Positions 8,013 through 17,242 of a DNA stretch of 64,000 bases are shown piece by piece. Position 1 is the stretch's first letter. Each line of letters opens with the position of its first letter. Source of the stretch: Kolteria novifilia. Its GTDB lineage: Bacteria > Planctomycetota > Planctomycetia > Kolteriales > Kolteriaceae. Under the pieces are notes generated by a model that was not told the DNA's origin, did not search any database, and saw nothing but the letters and a program-made list of their open reading frames with translations. Both the position numbers and the translations under genes were made by a program. Location: NCBI GenBank assembly GCA_007748055.1, contig CP036279.1, positions 6,510,001 to 6,574,000 of the forward strand, given 5' to 3'.

Positions 8013-10322
8013 CTAGCGTTTCGAGACCGCCTGGCCGCCGGGCTGCTTGGCGAGGGCCTGCTGCCATTTCTCGACACGCTTCTGCAGGATATCGAGCTGG
8101 ACCTTGCTGGCGTTGGCGGCGCTCTGAGCCTTGGCGAGCGCCTCGTTGGCGGCTTTGAGCGAGTCCTCACGCGACTTGATTCGCTTGGGAGCGTCGCGAA
8201 CGAACTTCTCGATGCCGGGCAATTCCTTCTTGAGGGCCTGGACCCGCTTGATGGCATCGTCGACCATCTTCTTGGTCGATGCGACCTGGGCTTGAGCAGC
8301 GGCGAACTCCTTCGAGGTCTTCTCCGCGTCGGCTTTCGCCTTGTTCAGGGCGTCCTGACGCTCCTTGACGAGCTTGTCGGCCCCAGCAACGCGCGACTTG
8401 GCTTCCACCGCCGCCACGGCCGCCTTCTTGGAGGCCTCGATCGCCTTGAGCGCGACTTGCTTGAGTTTGGCGTCGTCGGCCTTCGCTTTGGACTCCGCGT
8501 CACGTTTGGACGCTTCATCCGCGAGACGTTTCGCGTCGGCTTCCTTGCTTGCGAGTTCCTTGCCCAACTTCTCGCGCGATTGCTGGGCCTTCTTCAACTC
8601 GTTGCCCGCGGTGCTGACCGCTCGGTTCTTCTGATTGGTTTCGTTCTTCTTCGCTGCCTCGAGTTTGCGTTGTTCGCCGAGAGCCTTCTTGCCGTCGGCG
8701 ACCTTCTTCTCGAGTTGCTTGATCTCGTTCTTGTGGGCGTTGATCTTGCCCTTGGCCTCCTCGGTCGCCTTACGATCGGCGGCGAGCTCCGCCGTCTTCT
8801 GGTTGGCGTTGGCTTTCGCTTTGGTCGCGGCGTCGCTGAGTTTGGTGAACTCCGCTTGCCGGTCGGCGAAGGCCTTCTGAACCAGAGCGAGCTGTTGGCT
8901 CATCGGGGGCGGGTTGGAGGTCAGGGTCCCGACGGGCTTTCCATCGTCGACGTTGTAGACGCGAATGTCGCCGGTCCAGTCGCCCGCGATCACCTTCTTG
9001 CCATCGTGGTGAAACGCGACCTGCATCGCGATATCGCCGAAGGCTTGGCAATCGCGAAGCTTTTTGCCATTACCATCCCAGACGCGGACCATGCGATCGC
9101 GACCACAAGTGACCAAGCGGCCGTCGTGCGCGTAGTCGACCGCGAGGGTGCCGCCACCGTGGGCTCCCCAGTTCTTGATCGGCTTGCCTTGATGCATGTC
9201 CCAGAGACGGACCTGCCCGGCCTCGTCGACGGTGGCGAGGACGTTCGAGTCACGCCGCCACGCCATGTCTTGAATCGCGGCTTTGTGCCCGTTGAGGACG
9301 TAGAACTCGCGTCCGGTGTCGGCTTCCCAGACCACCAGACCGCCCGCGCGGTCGCCGGTGGCGAGCAGCACGCCGTCGGGACTGAACGCGACCGACATGA
9401 CCCAATCGGTATGCTTCTTGAGCGTGTGCAGCAGTTCACCCGAACCGGTGTCGAGAACCTTCGCGAGCTTGTCGGTTCCACCGATCGCGACGTTGGCTTG
9501 ATCGGCGCGGATATCGGCAGTCAGGACCGCGTCGTACTCTTCGCCAACCTCCATGACGCGCTTGCCGTTCTTGATATCCCACAGCACCACGCGACCGAGT
9601 TCGGCCCCGAAACCGCCGCCAGCCATCAGGTACTTGCCGTTGCGGGTGAACGCCAGCTCATGCGCGGTTCCCTCGGGAAAGGGAAGAATACCCAGCAGCT
9701 CGAAGGTCTCGGGGTTGTAGAGGACGACTTGCTCGTGCCCCGCGATCGCGACCAGCGGCGCCCATGGGCTAGCGGCCATCGCGGTGATCGCACCAGCACG
9801 CGACGTGTGCACCACCGGTTCGAGCGGAAGATTCTCCGGCATCGGCGGCGGACCCTCGGGCCTGCCAGTGGGAGCGTCGCCAAGCGAGAGATCGTTCTTC
9901 GGCTTGGAGGGTTTTAGGGGCTTGCTGTTGATATCCTTGAGCAGCCCGCCGGCGATCCAGGCCTTCACCAAGGCGATCTCGTTGGCCGGGACACTGCCGT
10001 TGGGCGGCATCTTCGGCTCTTCGGTGCCGGTGATCAGGGCCAGCAATCGGCTACCGTCGGGATCGCCCGCCATGAGGACTTCGCCCGAACCACCACCGGC
10101 CAGGGCCGCGTCGAAGGTCGCGAGCGTCAAGTCGCCCCGAGCCTTCGAGGCGTCGTGACAGGAGAGACAACGTTCGCGAAAGATCGGGAGGATGTGATCC
10201 TCGAACGTGATCTTCTTCTCGTCGGCGGCGCGGGCTTGCGAGCCCTCGACCAAGGCGAGTAGCCCCAAACAGGCGACCGCCCCGCGGACGAGGCGGCGGC
10301 CGAGATTCGTGCTGGTGTGCAT
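8013..10322 (-). CDS. Planctomycetal cytochrome C (PSCyt1) - WD40 - coiled-coil protein
   Basis: This exported protein has 769 residues. A signal peptide (residues 1-32) is followed by a planctomycetal cytochrome C domain with heme motif CLSCH at about residues 53-57 and the usual KMPPNGSVP end. A WD40 propeller covers about 165-460, with blades such as WVMSVAFSPDGVLLATGD and VRLWDMHQGKPIKNW. Then come about 290 residues of Lys/Ala/Glu-rich coiled coil to the C-terminus. It is the last gene of a four-gene operon, 55 bp after the DUF1549/DUF1553 gene. A single covalent heme outside the cytoplasm plus a binding propeller suggests a redox-linked surface protein; partners are unknown. The long frame on the opposite strand is a shadow. 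Confidence 0.85.
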   Translation of the reverse strand: MHTSTNLGRRLVRGAVACLGLLALVEGSQARAADEKKITFEDHILPIFRERCLSCHDASKARGDLTLATFDAALAGGGSGEVLMAGDPDGSRLLALITGTEEPKMPPNGSVPANEIALVKAWIAGGLLKDINSKPLKPSKPKNDLSLGDAPTGRPEGPPPMPENLPLEPVVHTSRAGAITAMAASPWAPLVAIAGHEQVVLYNPETFELLGILPFPEGTAHELAFTRNGKYLMAGGGFGAELGRVVLWDIKNGKRVMEVGEEYDAVLTADIRADQANVAIGGTDKLAKVLDTGSGELLHTLKKHTDWVMSVAFSPDGVLLATGDRAGGLVVWEADTGREFYVLNGHKAAIQDMAWRRDSNVLATVDEAGQVRLWDMHQGKPIKNWGAHGGGTLAVDYAHDGRLVTCGRDRMVRVWDGNGKKLRDCQAFGDIAMQVAFHHDGKKVIAGDWTGDIRVYNVDDGKPVGTLTSNPPPMSQQLALVQKAFADRQAEFTKLSDAATKAKANANQKTAELAADRKATEEAKGKINAHKNEIKQLEKKVADGKKALGEQRKLEAAKKNETNQKNRAVSTAGNELKKAQQSREKLGKELASKEADAKRLADEASKRDAESKAKADDAKLKQVALKAIEASKKAAVAAVEAKSRVAGADKLVKERQDALNKAKADAEKTSKEFAAAQAQVASTKKMVDDAIKRVQALKKELPGIEKFVRDAPKRIKSREDSLKAANEALAKAQSAANASKVQLDILQKRVEKWQQALAKQPGGQAVSKR

Positions 10323-10377
10323 GTGGGATTTCCCTGCGAGGACCGTTTCGGTGTCAACGGATGACTCAGGAAACGGC

Positions 10378-12807
10378 TTAGTGATTGAACACGAATTCCT
10401 TCGAGTTCAGCAATGCCCAGAAGATGTCTTCGAGAACGACCCGTTTCTGAGCATCGTCCTTGGCTTCGGCCAGCGCGGTGCCCAGACGCTTGCGCTCCTC
10501 CTCGGTCGGCTTGCGGCTCAAGCAACGAACGTAGAGCGATTCGATGATCTCCTCGGGCTTTTTGCCCTCCTTGAGCATCTTCTCGACCAACTTGCCCTGC
10601 TGGATCTTGCTGTTGGTGGTGTCGCCGTTGAGCATATGTAGCGCCTGCGAGAGCGTCGGGTCGGTGAGCGACTCGCACGCACAGACCGTTTCCCGCTTCG
10701 CCCGTCCGAAGGTCGTCAGGAAGTAGGTGCTGGTGCGACCATCGGGAATGGTGATCGCCCGGGCTCCCTTCGGCAGACGCGAGAAGTCGTCCTCGGTGTC
10801 GGTCACCTGGCTGATGCAGTCGAGCAGGATCTCCGCCTTGACGCGACGGACGTTGCCGCGAGCGAAGTTGCTCTCGTCGAGCCGATTGGAGTCGTTCGGC
10901 TTACTCGAACGCTGGTAGGCGTTCGAGGTGCAAATGTCACGAACGAACTTCTTGAGGTCGTAGTCGTACTCGATCAACTTGCCCGCCAGGGCGTCGAGCA
11001 GTTCCGGGTTCGAGGGCGGATTGCTAATCCGGACATCGTCGACCGGCTCGACAATGCCACGCCCGAAATAGTGGGCCCAGATCCGGTTGGCCAAGTTCGT
11101 GGCGAAGTAGGGATTCTCCTTCGAGGTGATCCACTCAGCGACCACTTCGCGGCGATCGCGGCCGGCGGTGTTGGCCGTCTCGCCGCCGAGGAACTTCGGC
11201 TTCATCACTCGACCACCGACGGGGTGCTTCACCTCGCCGCCGCCGGAGTTAAAGATGATGTTCTCTTGGCGATCCTCGCCCGGCTTGCGGCCGATCTGCG
11301 AGAAGAACGAAGCGAAGGAGTAGTAGTCGTCCATCGTCCAGCGGTCGAACGGATGGTTGTGGCACTGGGCACACTGAATTCGCATCCCGAGGAAGACCTG
11401 GGCGACATTCTCGGCGATCTTCAGCTTGTCGCGTTCGTTCTGGTAGAAGTTCGCGCCGGGCGAGCGGAACGTTCCCCCGGTCGAGGTCAGCAGGTCGTAG
11501 AAGGTCTCGTCGAGCGGGTCACCCGCCGCGATTCGTTCGCCGAGCCAGTTGAAGAAGAGGAGCGTCGCCTTGGGGCTGACCTGGTTGCTGGAGCGAATCT
11601 GCAAGACCTCGGCGAAGTTCATCACCCAGATCTCGGCGAACTCCTTGCGGGAGAGCAGTTCGTCGACGAAGTGCTTGCGCTTGTCGGGCCGCTTGTCCGC
11701 GAGGAACTTCGCGTACTCCTCGGGGGTCGGCATCTGGCCGACGATGTCGATCGAGACGCGACGCAGGAACTCCTCGTCGGTGCAGATCTCCGAGGGTTCG
11801 ATGCGGAGTTTGTTGAGCTTCGTGGTGATCAAGTCGTCGATGTAGTTGCCCCCCGATTCCTTCTTCGGCTGGAAGGGCTGGGTCGGGACGACGAGGACTT
11901 GGTTGGTCACCGCGAAAGCGTCGAAGCGAGCGAGCACGAAAGCCTCGCCGCGCTGCTTGGAAGTCGCTTTGCCCGTCTCGTCGACGGAGACCGAGTTGTC
12001 GTTGTTGCTCATCAGGATCGCGAGATCGGTGATGTCGCGGTCGGTGCCATCGGAGTAGTGAGCGCGAACGACGAGTTGTTGGGTAGCGTTCGGCCCGCCG
12101 AGCACGACACGTGAGGGCATGATCTCGATCGAAACCGGCTTGGCGACTTTATCGGAGTCCTTCGGGGCCCCCATCTCGACCCACTTCAGGACCGACTGGT
12201 AGAGCTTCCCGTCGGGATCCATCAGATCGCCACCGGTGTGATCGACCTGACCGGCCGCCTTTTGCAGCAAGAGGCTATCCTCGCAGACCGCGAGATTGAG
12301 CCGACGTCCGGGGAGTTCGCGGGTAATCCGATCGTAGTCGCCATCGGGATCGAAGCCGAAGAGGGAGAGGCGGAAGCCGTCCTTGCCTCGGGAGGCGCCA
12401 TGACAGGAGCCGCTATTGCAGCCGGCCTTGGTCAGGGCGGGGACGACGTCGAGCTTGAAGCTGATCGGCTGGGCCGCTTGGGCTCCCTTGACGTAGACGG
12501 GAATCTTGAGCGTCGCGCCCCCTTCGGTGGCGACGAGTTCCGTTGTCCCGTCGGCGAGCGGCCGAACAATGTTGCCCTCGAGCTTCGCGATCTTGGGATC
12601 GGCGATCGATAGCTTGGCATTGGAGGTCACGTCGAGGGTGACTCCATCGGGCAGCGTCCGTTGCAGGACGAACGACTGGAAGTCATTCGCGCTGGTCAGG
12701 TTGACGTCGGCCGGGTAGATCGCGAGTTTTTCCTCGGCGACAGCGGTGCCGGCGAAGAGACTTCCTAGAGCGATCGCGACGAACAGCGATTTGGCGGTAC
12801 GGACCAC
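10378..12807 (-). CDS. DUF1549/DUF1553 planctomycetal protein with Ig-like (Big2) and cytochrome-like motifs
   Basis: The protein has 809 residues and a GTG start with AAGGGGA upstream. A signal peptide (about 1-24) precedes a Big2-like bacterial Ig segment (about 30-105). A Cys motif AGCNSGSCHGA follows (Cys130, Cys135, His136). A second Ig-like segment lies at about 225-310, then DUF1549 (about 320-530) with a canonical CAQCH heme motif at 479-483, then DUF1553 to the C-terminus (WAHYFGRGIVEPVDD, RRVKAEILLDCISQVTDTED). This arrangement is standard in Planctomycetota and often sits beside DUF1501 genes, as here. Role unproven; a secreted multi-domain, possibly heme-carrying, surface protein is the usual interpretation. 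It is the third gene of the operon. Confidence 0.87.
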   Translation of the reverse strand: MVRTAKSLFVAIALGSLFAGTAVAEEKLAIYPADVNLTSANDFQSFVLQRTLPDGVTLDVTSNAKLSIADPKIAKLEGNIVRPLADGTTELVATEGGATLKIPVYVKGAQAAQPISFKLDVVPALTKAGCNSGSCHGASRGKDGFRLSLFGFDPDGDYDRITRELPGRRLNLAVCEDSLLLQKAAGQVDHTGGDLMDPDGKLYQSVLKWVEMGAPKDSDKVAKPVSIEIMPSRVVLGGPNATQQLVVRAHYSDGTDRDITDLAILMSNNDNSVSVDETGKATSKQRGEAFVLARFDAFAVTNQVLVVPTQPFQPKKESGGNYIDDLITTKLNKLRIEPSEICTDEEFLRRVSIDIVGQMPTPEEYAKFLADKRPDKRKHFVDELLSRKEFAEIWVMNFAEVLQIRSSNQVSPKATLLFFNWLGERIAAGDPLDETFYDLLTSTGGTFRSPGANFYQNERDKLKIAENVAQVFLGMRIQCAQCHNHPFDRWTMDDYYSFASFFSQIGRKPGEDRQENIIFNSGGGEVKHPVGGRVMKPKFLGGETANTAGRDRREVVAEWITSKENPYFATNLANRIWAHYFGRGIVEPVDDVRISNPPSNPELLDALAGKLIEYDYDLKKFVRDICTSNAYQRSSKPNDSNRLDESNFARGNVRRVKAEILLDCISQVTDTEDDFSRLPKGARAITIPDGRTSTYFLTTFGRAKRETVCACESLTDPTLSQALHMLNGDTTNSKIQQGKLVEKMLKEGKKPEEIIESLYVRCLSRKPTEEERKRLGTALAEAKDDAQKRVVLEDIFWALLNSKEFVFNH

Positions 12808-12838
12808 GCCTATCCCCTTCTCTTGGATACTTCGCGGA

Positions 12839-15301
12839 TCAGTTCGTTTGAGCGGCTTGCTTGGCTTCGAGTCTCAACTTCTCGAGACGCGAGAGCTGCC
12901 GCTCCTTCTTCACGGGGGCCGCCTGCTTCTTGGGCTCGGGCTTCTTCTGGGCGACCGGCTTCTTCTTTGGCGGCGGGTCGATACGAAGCACGCCACCACG
13001 GCCGAGGCGGTGAATCACCGGAGCCCCGTTCTCGGTGACGGTCACTTCGCAGTAGAGGGCCTTGTGATTGCCCACCGGGCTGGTGGCATCGATCGTCACC
13101 GGGAAGGCGAGATCCTCCGGGGCGTCCTTGGTGAACTCCTTCTCGGGAGCGGTCACCTTATGGGGAAGCCCGATGATCTTGATTTTCGCCTTACCCTCGA
13201 AAGGTTTCTTCTGTTCGATCTTCGCGATGAGATCGGTCTGTTGACCTTGCTCGGCCGCCGCCATCTGTAGTTTGACGTTGACGTAGGGCGGAGCGATTTC
13301 CAGGTTGACCGGCTTGCTGGCGACTTGAACGGTGCCATTGATGTTCGACTCGGCGATCACCACCACCGGCCAGGTGCCGACCGACGCCTTGTTGTTGGCG
13401 TTGAGCGGGTAGTCGACCTCGCTCTGGTTGCCCTTGACGACGATGCTCGCGCTTCCCGAGACTCCCGGCGGACGGAAGGGAAGGTAGAGGCGAACGTCCC
13501 CTTTGAAGTCGCCCTTGCGATGAACCTTGACCTTCAGGTTCGTCGCCCCGTCTTGAACGATCGGCGCCTTGGGCTGCTCGAGTTCGATGCTGTAGGGAAC
13601 CTCGTCGACCACCGCGATATCGAACCGCTCGGATCGCACTTGGTAATAGGGCTGATTGTTGTTGTAGAGGACGTAGTTGATCGGCATGTCGAAGTGGCCG
13701 GTGACCGGCTGCTTCGGATCGGTCTTCTTCGCGTCGACCTTGATACGGGCCGCCTCAAGGGGAGCATCGGCGCTCGCCTCGATCAAGAGCGGAACCCGAT
13801 CGGTCTTGTCACTGATCACCGTGTTGATCGCGGTGACGCCCTTGGGCAGGTCCCCGACGTCGAGCTTGACCTCGCCGCCGAAGTCCTTGCGAGCTACGCG
13901 GAGCAGCACCATCGAACGATTGCCACGCGGCACCGCCAAGCGGTCGGCGTCACGACGCCGCTGCTGAATCGGCATCGCCACGATGCTCATCGTCGGGGTG
14001 ACCGGCGTCGCCTCGACCCGGTAGACGTAGTCGGCGCCGCCAGCCATCAAGTGATCGCGGACGCGGAACATGTACTCGCCGTCGGCGGGAATCCGGTAGC
14101 GGCTATAGGAATCGGGAGCTCCCGAGTCGTCGTTGCCCGCGACCCGCTGCCCCTTGGCGTTGTAGATGTCGAGGACCGAATCGAGCGGCGACCGCAAGCC
14201 ACGACCGAAGACGCGGAAGTCGATGACTTGCCCCTTCTTCGCATCGAACTTGAACCAGTCGGTGTCGCCCTTTTCCGAGATGATGCCGTGGACCGCGGCG
14301 GGAGAGCTGATGTCGAATTTCTGCGCCTGCTTGGCGTCGTTGTTCGGCTCGGCCTCAAGCACGCTCTGTTGATCGGCGACGCGGACCCAGATCGGCGACT
14401 GCGCCGGCTTGCCGTCCTTCTCGGGGACGATCGCGACGGTGTCGGGGCCGGCCACATTGGGAAGCTTGATCTTCGCGTCGTAGGGGCCGGCGGGATCGCC
14501 GAGCATCTTGACGGTGAGCTCCTCACCCGGACGTCCGCCGGAGGGATACGCGGCCGTGGGACGCGGAAAAGTCCCGACGCTGAGCCGGTAGGGACGACCG
14601 CCGCCACCGTAGGCGGACTCGCGAATCGCGACGTAGTACTTGCCATCCTTAGGGATGATGGCGCCGCAATGCGGATCGTGACGCAGGAGGGCGGTGTCGT
14701 CGGCGGTGGCCAACTCGAAACGGCCCTCATCCATGAGCGTCACGTGGAGGTCGAGGAAGGAGCGAGCAACTCGAAGCCCGGCGGTCTCGACGTTGATCCG
14801 CTGTCCCTTCTTCGCCTCGATCACGTAGTAGTCGATATCCTCGTTGCCAAGCGTCCCCGAAACGACCGAGTCGACGGCGAGAGGCTTGGCTTCCTCGAGG
14901 TTGTTGTTCGGCTCCTGCTCCATCACTTCCGGCAAGGTGGAAACGAAGAAGGTTTGGAGCGATGAGATTCCCGTCTTGGTGCGGACGCGGAACGGGTTCT
15001 CCCCGATCTCGCAGTCCTTGGCGATGGAAAGCGTCACCTTGGCGTCGCGCCCATTCTTATTGGGCTCGATCTTCTTGACGGTGATCCCTGGGCTCGAGAA
15101 GAGCAAGGCTTCGGCGTCGGCCAGACGCTGCCCCGAGACCTTCACTTCGACGTCGGTCCCTCGCTGACCACCGGGAGGCGTCACCCGCGAAACTTCGGGA
15201 GCTGCCGCCTCGGCAACAAGCGTCAACGAGAAGAGCGATAGAACCCCGAAGAGGAACCCGGTCCCCTTCGCCATCTTTCGAGAATCTCTGGCGTACATCA
15301 T
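12839..15301 (-). CDS. Secreted protein with tandem PPC (pre-peptidase C-terminal) domains
   Basis: This 820-residue exported protein has an N-terminal signal region (the internal start MAKGTGFLFGVLSLFSLTLV is also possible). An Ig/IPT-like segment covers about 35-115. Two PPC-type domains follow, announced by EQEPNNNLEEAKPL and EAEPNNDAKQAQKF; the second has DTDWFKFDAKKGQVIDFRVF. The rest is beta-rich and ends in a Lys/Pro-rich tail. AGAGGA lies upstream of the ATG at 15301, and the gap to the preceding DUF1501 stop is only 14 bp, so the two are cotranscribed. No catalytic domain is visible. It probably binds or organises the operon's surface complex, which is inference from context. Confidence 0.82.
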   Translation of the reverse strand: MMYARDSRKMAKGTGFLFGVLSLFSLTLVAEAAAPEVSRVTPPGGQRGTDVEVKVSGQRLADAEALLFSSPGITVKKIEPNKNGRDAKVTLSIAKDCEIGENPFRVRTKTGISSLQTFFVSTLPEVMEQEPNNNLEEAKPLAVDSVVSGTLGNEDIDYYVIEAKKGQRINVETAGLRVARSFLDLHVTLMDEGRFELATADDTALLRHDPHCGAIIPKDGKYYVAIRESAYGGGGRPYRLSVGTFPRPTAAYPSGGRPGEELTVKMLGDPAGPYDAKIKLPNVAGPDTVAIVPEKDGKPAQSPIWVRVADQQSVLEAEPNNDAKQAQKFDISSPAAVHGIISEKGDTDWFKFDAKKGQVIDFRVFGRGLRSPLDSVLDIYNAKGQRVAGNDDSGAPDSYSRYRIPADGEYMFRVRDHLMAGGADYVYRVEATPVTPTMSIVAMPIQQRRRDADRLAVPRGNRSMVLLRVARKDFGGEVKLDVGDLPKGVTAINTVISDKTDRVPLLIEASADAPLEAARIKVDAKKTDPKQPVTGHFDMPINYVLYNNNQPYYQVRSERFDIAVVDEVPYSIELEQPKAPIVQDGATNLKVKVHRKGDFKGDVRLYLPFRPPGVSGSASIVVKGNQSEVDYPLNANNKASVGTWPVVVIAESNINGTVQVASKPVNLEIAPPYVNVKLQMAAAEQGQQTDLIAKIEQKKPFEGKAKIKIIGLPHKVTAPEKEFTKDAPEDLAFPVTIDATSPVGNHKALYCEVTVTENGAPVIHRLGRGGVLRIDPPPKKKPVAQKKPEPKKQAAPVKKERQLSRLEKLRLEAKQAAQTN

Positions 15302-15315
15302 CGAGAGCGTTCCTC

Positions 15316-16656
15316 TTAAACGATGAGTTCGTCGACGACCTTACCATCCTTGACGATCTCGATCGGGCGATCGCCGGGAGCCATCAGCTCCTTGCTGGCG
15401 TCGATGCCCATCCGGTTGTAGACCGTCATCGCGAGATCCTCGACCGAGAGCGAATCGTGATCGGGCTCGGCGGCGATCGCGTCCGATTCGCCGAAAATGC
15501 AGCCCTTGCGGATTCCACCACCGGCGAGCACCACGCTGAAGACCTTGGGCCAGTGATCGCGACCGGCGTCCTTGTTGATCTTCGGGGTCCGTCCGAACTC
15601 GCTGGAGATCATGACCAGCGTCGAATCGAGAAGTCCGCGTTCCTCGAGATCGAGGATGAGCGTCGCGAAGGCTTGATCGAGCGGCGGCACGGTACGGGCG
15701 ATACCGTCGCGGATGCGCCCGTGCATGTCCCAACCGCCGTAGGTGAGCGAGACGAAGCGAGTGCCGGCCTCGATCAGACGACGAGCCAGGAGCATCCGCT
15801 GGCCGGCCTGGTTGCGGCCGTAACGATCCCGAACCGCGTCGGGCTCGGCATTGATGTTGAACGCCTCGCGGGCCTGAACGGAGCCGACGAGGTTGTAGGC
15901 GTGTTCGTAGAAGGAGCTCATCGCGCCGACGTTGTCCGCGGGCTTGGAGCCGGTGAAGTGAGCGTCGACCGCGTCGAGCAGGTTGCGACGACGGGTGAAG
16001 CGGCTGTCATCGATCCCGCCAGGCAGGTTCAGGTCGCGGACCTTGAAGCTGTTCGACGCCGGATCGGAACCGACGCTGAACGGGCCGTAAGCGGAGCTGA
16101 GGTAGCCGTTCTTCGGAGCCGACTGCGGCATGTTCGGAATCGCCACGTACGGGGGCAGGCCCTTTTGGGCGCCCAACTCGTGAGAGACGACACTGCCCAT
16201 GCACGGGTATTCGAGCGCGGGGCTGGGGCGATAGCCGGTGAACATATTGCTGGTGCCACGCTCGTGGGCGGCTTCACTGTGGCTCATGCCGCGGCAGACC
16301 GTGATCTTGTTGGCGATCTTAGCGGTATGGGGCAGGTACTGGTTGAAGCGGACACCTGGGATCGCGGTCTCGATCGACTTCAGGTCGCCCCGGTATTCGA
16401 CGGGAGCATGCGGCTTCGGATCGAAGGTTTCCTGCTGGGCGGCTCCACCGGGAAGGTAGATGTGGATCACCGACTTCGCGGGAGCGCTTCCCTTGGCGGC
16501 GAGATCCGTTCCGGCGGCCATCGCCTCCATCCGGAGGAACTCGGGCAGCGTCAGCCCGAGACCGCCGAGGAGTCCGACGTACATGAAATCACGACGACTC
16601 CGACGACGGAAGTGAGCCGGATCATCCATCCAAGTCCCACGAATCTTCCGCTCCAT
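15316..16656 (-). CDS. DUF1501 family protein, Tat-exported
   Basis: From the ATG at 16656 (GGAGGA 6 nt upstream) the protein has 446 residues. The N-terminal RRRSRRDFMYVGLLGGLGLT is a twin-arginine signal. The body matches DUF1501, which is related to the alkaline phosphatase/sulfatase fold: HIYLPGGAAQQETFDPKPHA, GMSHSEAAHERGT, FVSLTYGGWDMHG and a C-terminal MISSEFGRTPKINKDAGRDH stretch. It is the first gene of the operon 15316 to 8013 (DUF1501, PPC, DUF1549/1553, cytochrome-WD40). The family is highly expanded in Planctomycetota and its substrate is unknown. The frame is open further upstream to 16698 but without a comparable ribosome-binding site. Confidence 0.88.
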   Translation of the reverse strand: MERKIRGTWMDDPAHFRRRSRRDFMYVGLLGGLGLTLPEFLRMEAMAAGTDLAAKGSAPAKSVIHIYLPGGAAQQETFDPKPHAPVEYRGDLKSIETAIPGVRFNQYLPHTAKIANKITVCRGMSHSEAAHERGTSNMFTGYRPSPALEYPCMGSVVSHELGAQKGLPPYVAIPNMPQSAPKNGYLSSAYGPFSVGSDPASNSFKVRDLNLPGGIDDSRFTRRRNLLDAVDAHFTGSKPADNVGAMSSFYEHAYNLVGSVQAREAFNINAEPDAVRDRYGRNQAGQRMLLARRLIEAGTRFVSLTYGGWDMHGRIRDGIARTVPPLDQAFATLILDLEERGLLDSTLVMISSEFGRTPKINKDAGRDHWPKVFSVVLAGGGIRKGCIFGESDAIAAEPDHDSLSVEDLAMTVYNRMGIDASKELMAPGDRPIEIVKDGKVVDELIV

Positions 16657-17242
16657 GGCGAATCCTCCAGCGCAGGGGAAAAGGGGAACGAGCCCCATGT
16701 TGGCTTTCAGTGACTATTCGAAACGGCAGGGTTACTCTTGCAGCCCAAACGTTGGTTGGTCCGTGACGCCGCCGAGCCCACTCGGCTCAATGCGACAGAC
16801 GGAATAGAAACCCAAGGTGACGCCTTTGGCGGGTCGCGGGGGAACCTGGCATCCAACGGGGCGACAATGGGGTGTCAACCCGACCAGAAGCTCGCGACGT
16901 CACCCTTTCTTCCTTTGTCGGCTGACGACTGGGGTGGCATTGCCCTATTGCAAGCCCTACAGAACGAAAAGTCTGTATTTACCCAGCGTCTCGATCATAG
17001 AACCAGAACTTTCAAAAAGCAAGCATCGCTTGTCGCGAACACACCACAAACGTGCATGCCCCCCCGATGTGACATTGTTTTCTCAGATTTCCAAACACCC
17101 TTCCCATTTCTCCTCCATCGAGACGAAATCCAGTGACCGGAAAACTGTTGGCATCCCCGCGACAGCGTGAGGTAGACTCGATGGCAGTCCTGGAACCACG
17201 TCCAGTCCCTGATCTCCTGTCTCCGAGAGGGTCATCGACGCC
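16657..17242. other. Divergent intergenic region, no feature identified
   Basis: About 585 bp separate the divergent DUF1501 operon and the DUF1570 cluster. Short frames exist on both strands but none has a ribosome-binding site, signal sequence or recognisable composition. Promoters for both groups should be here. I cannot identify convincing -35/-10 elements. Confidence 0.5.

Noticed and set aside
7977-9917. Long plus-strand frame (about 646 codons) opposite the cytochrome-WD40 gene
   Set aside because: It mirrors the minus-strand gene, has no domain or ribosome-binding site, and reads as a reverse image of a coiled-coil/WD40 gene. High GC makes such shadows common.
16738-17136. Plus-strand frame of 132 codons between divergent operons
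   Set aside because: No ribosome-binding site, no signal sequence and mixed composition; left as intergenic.
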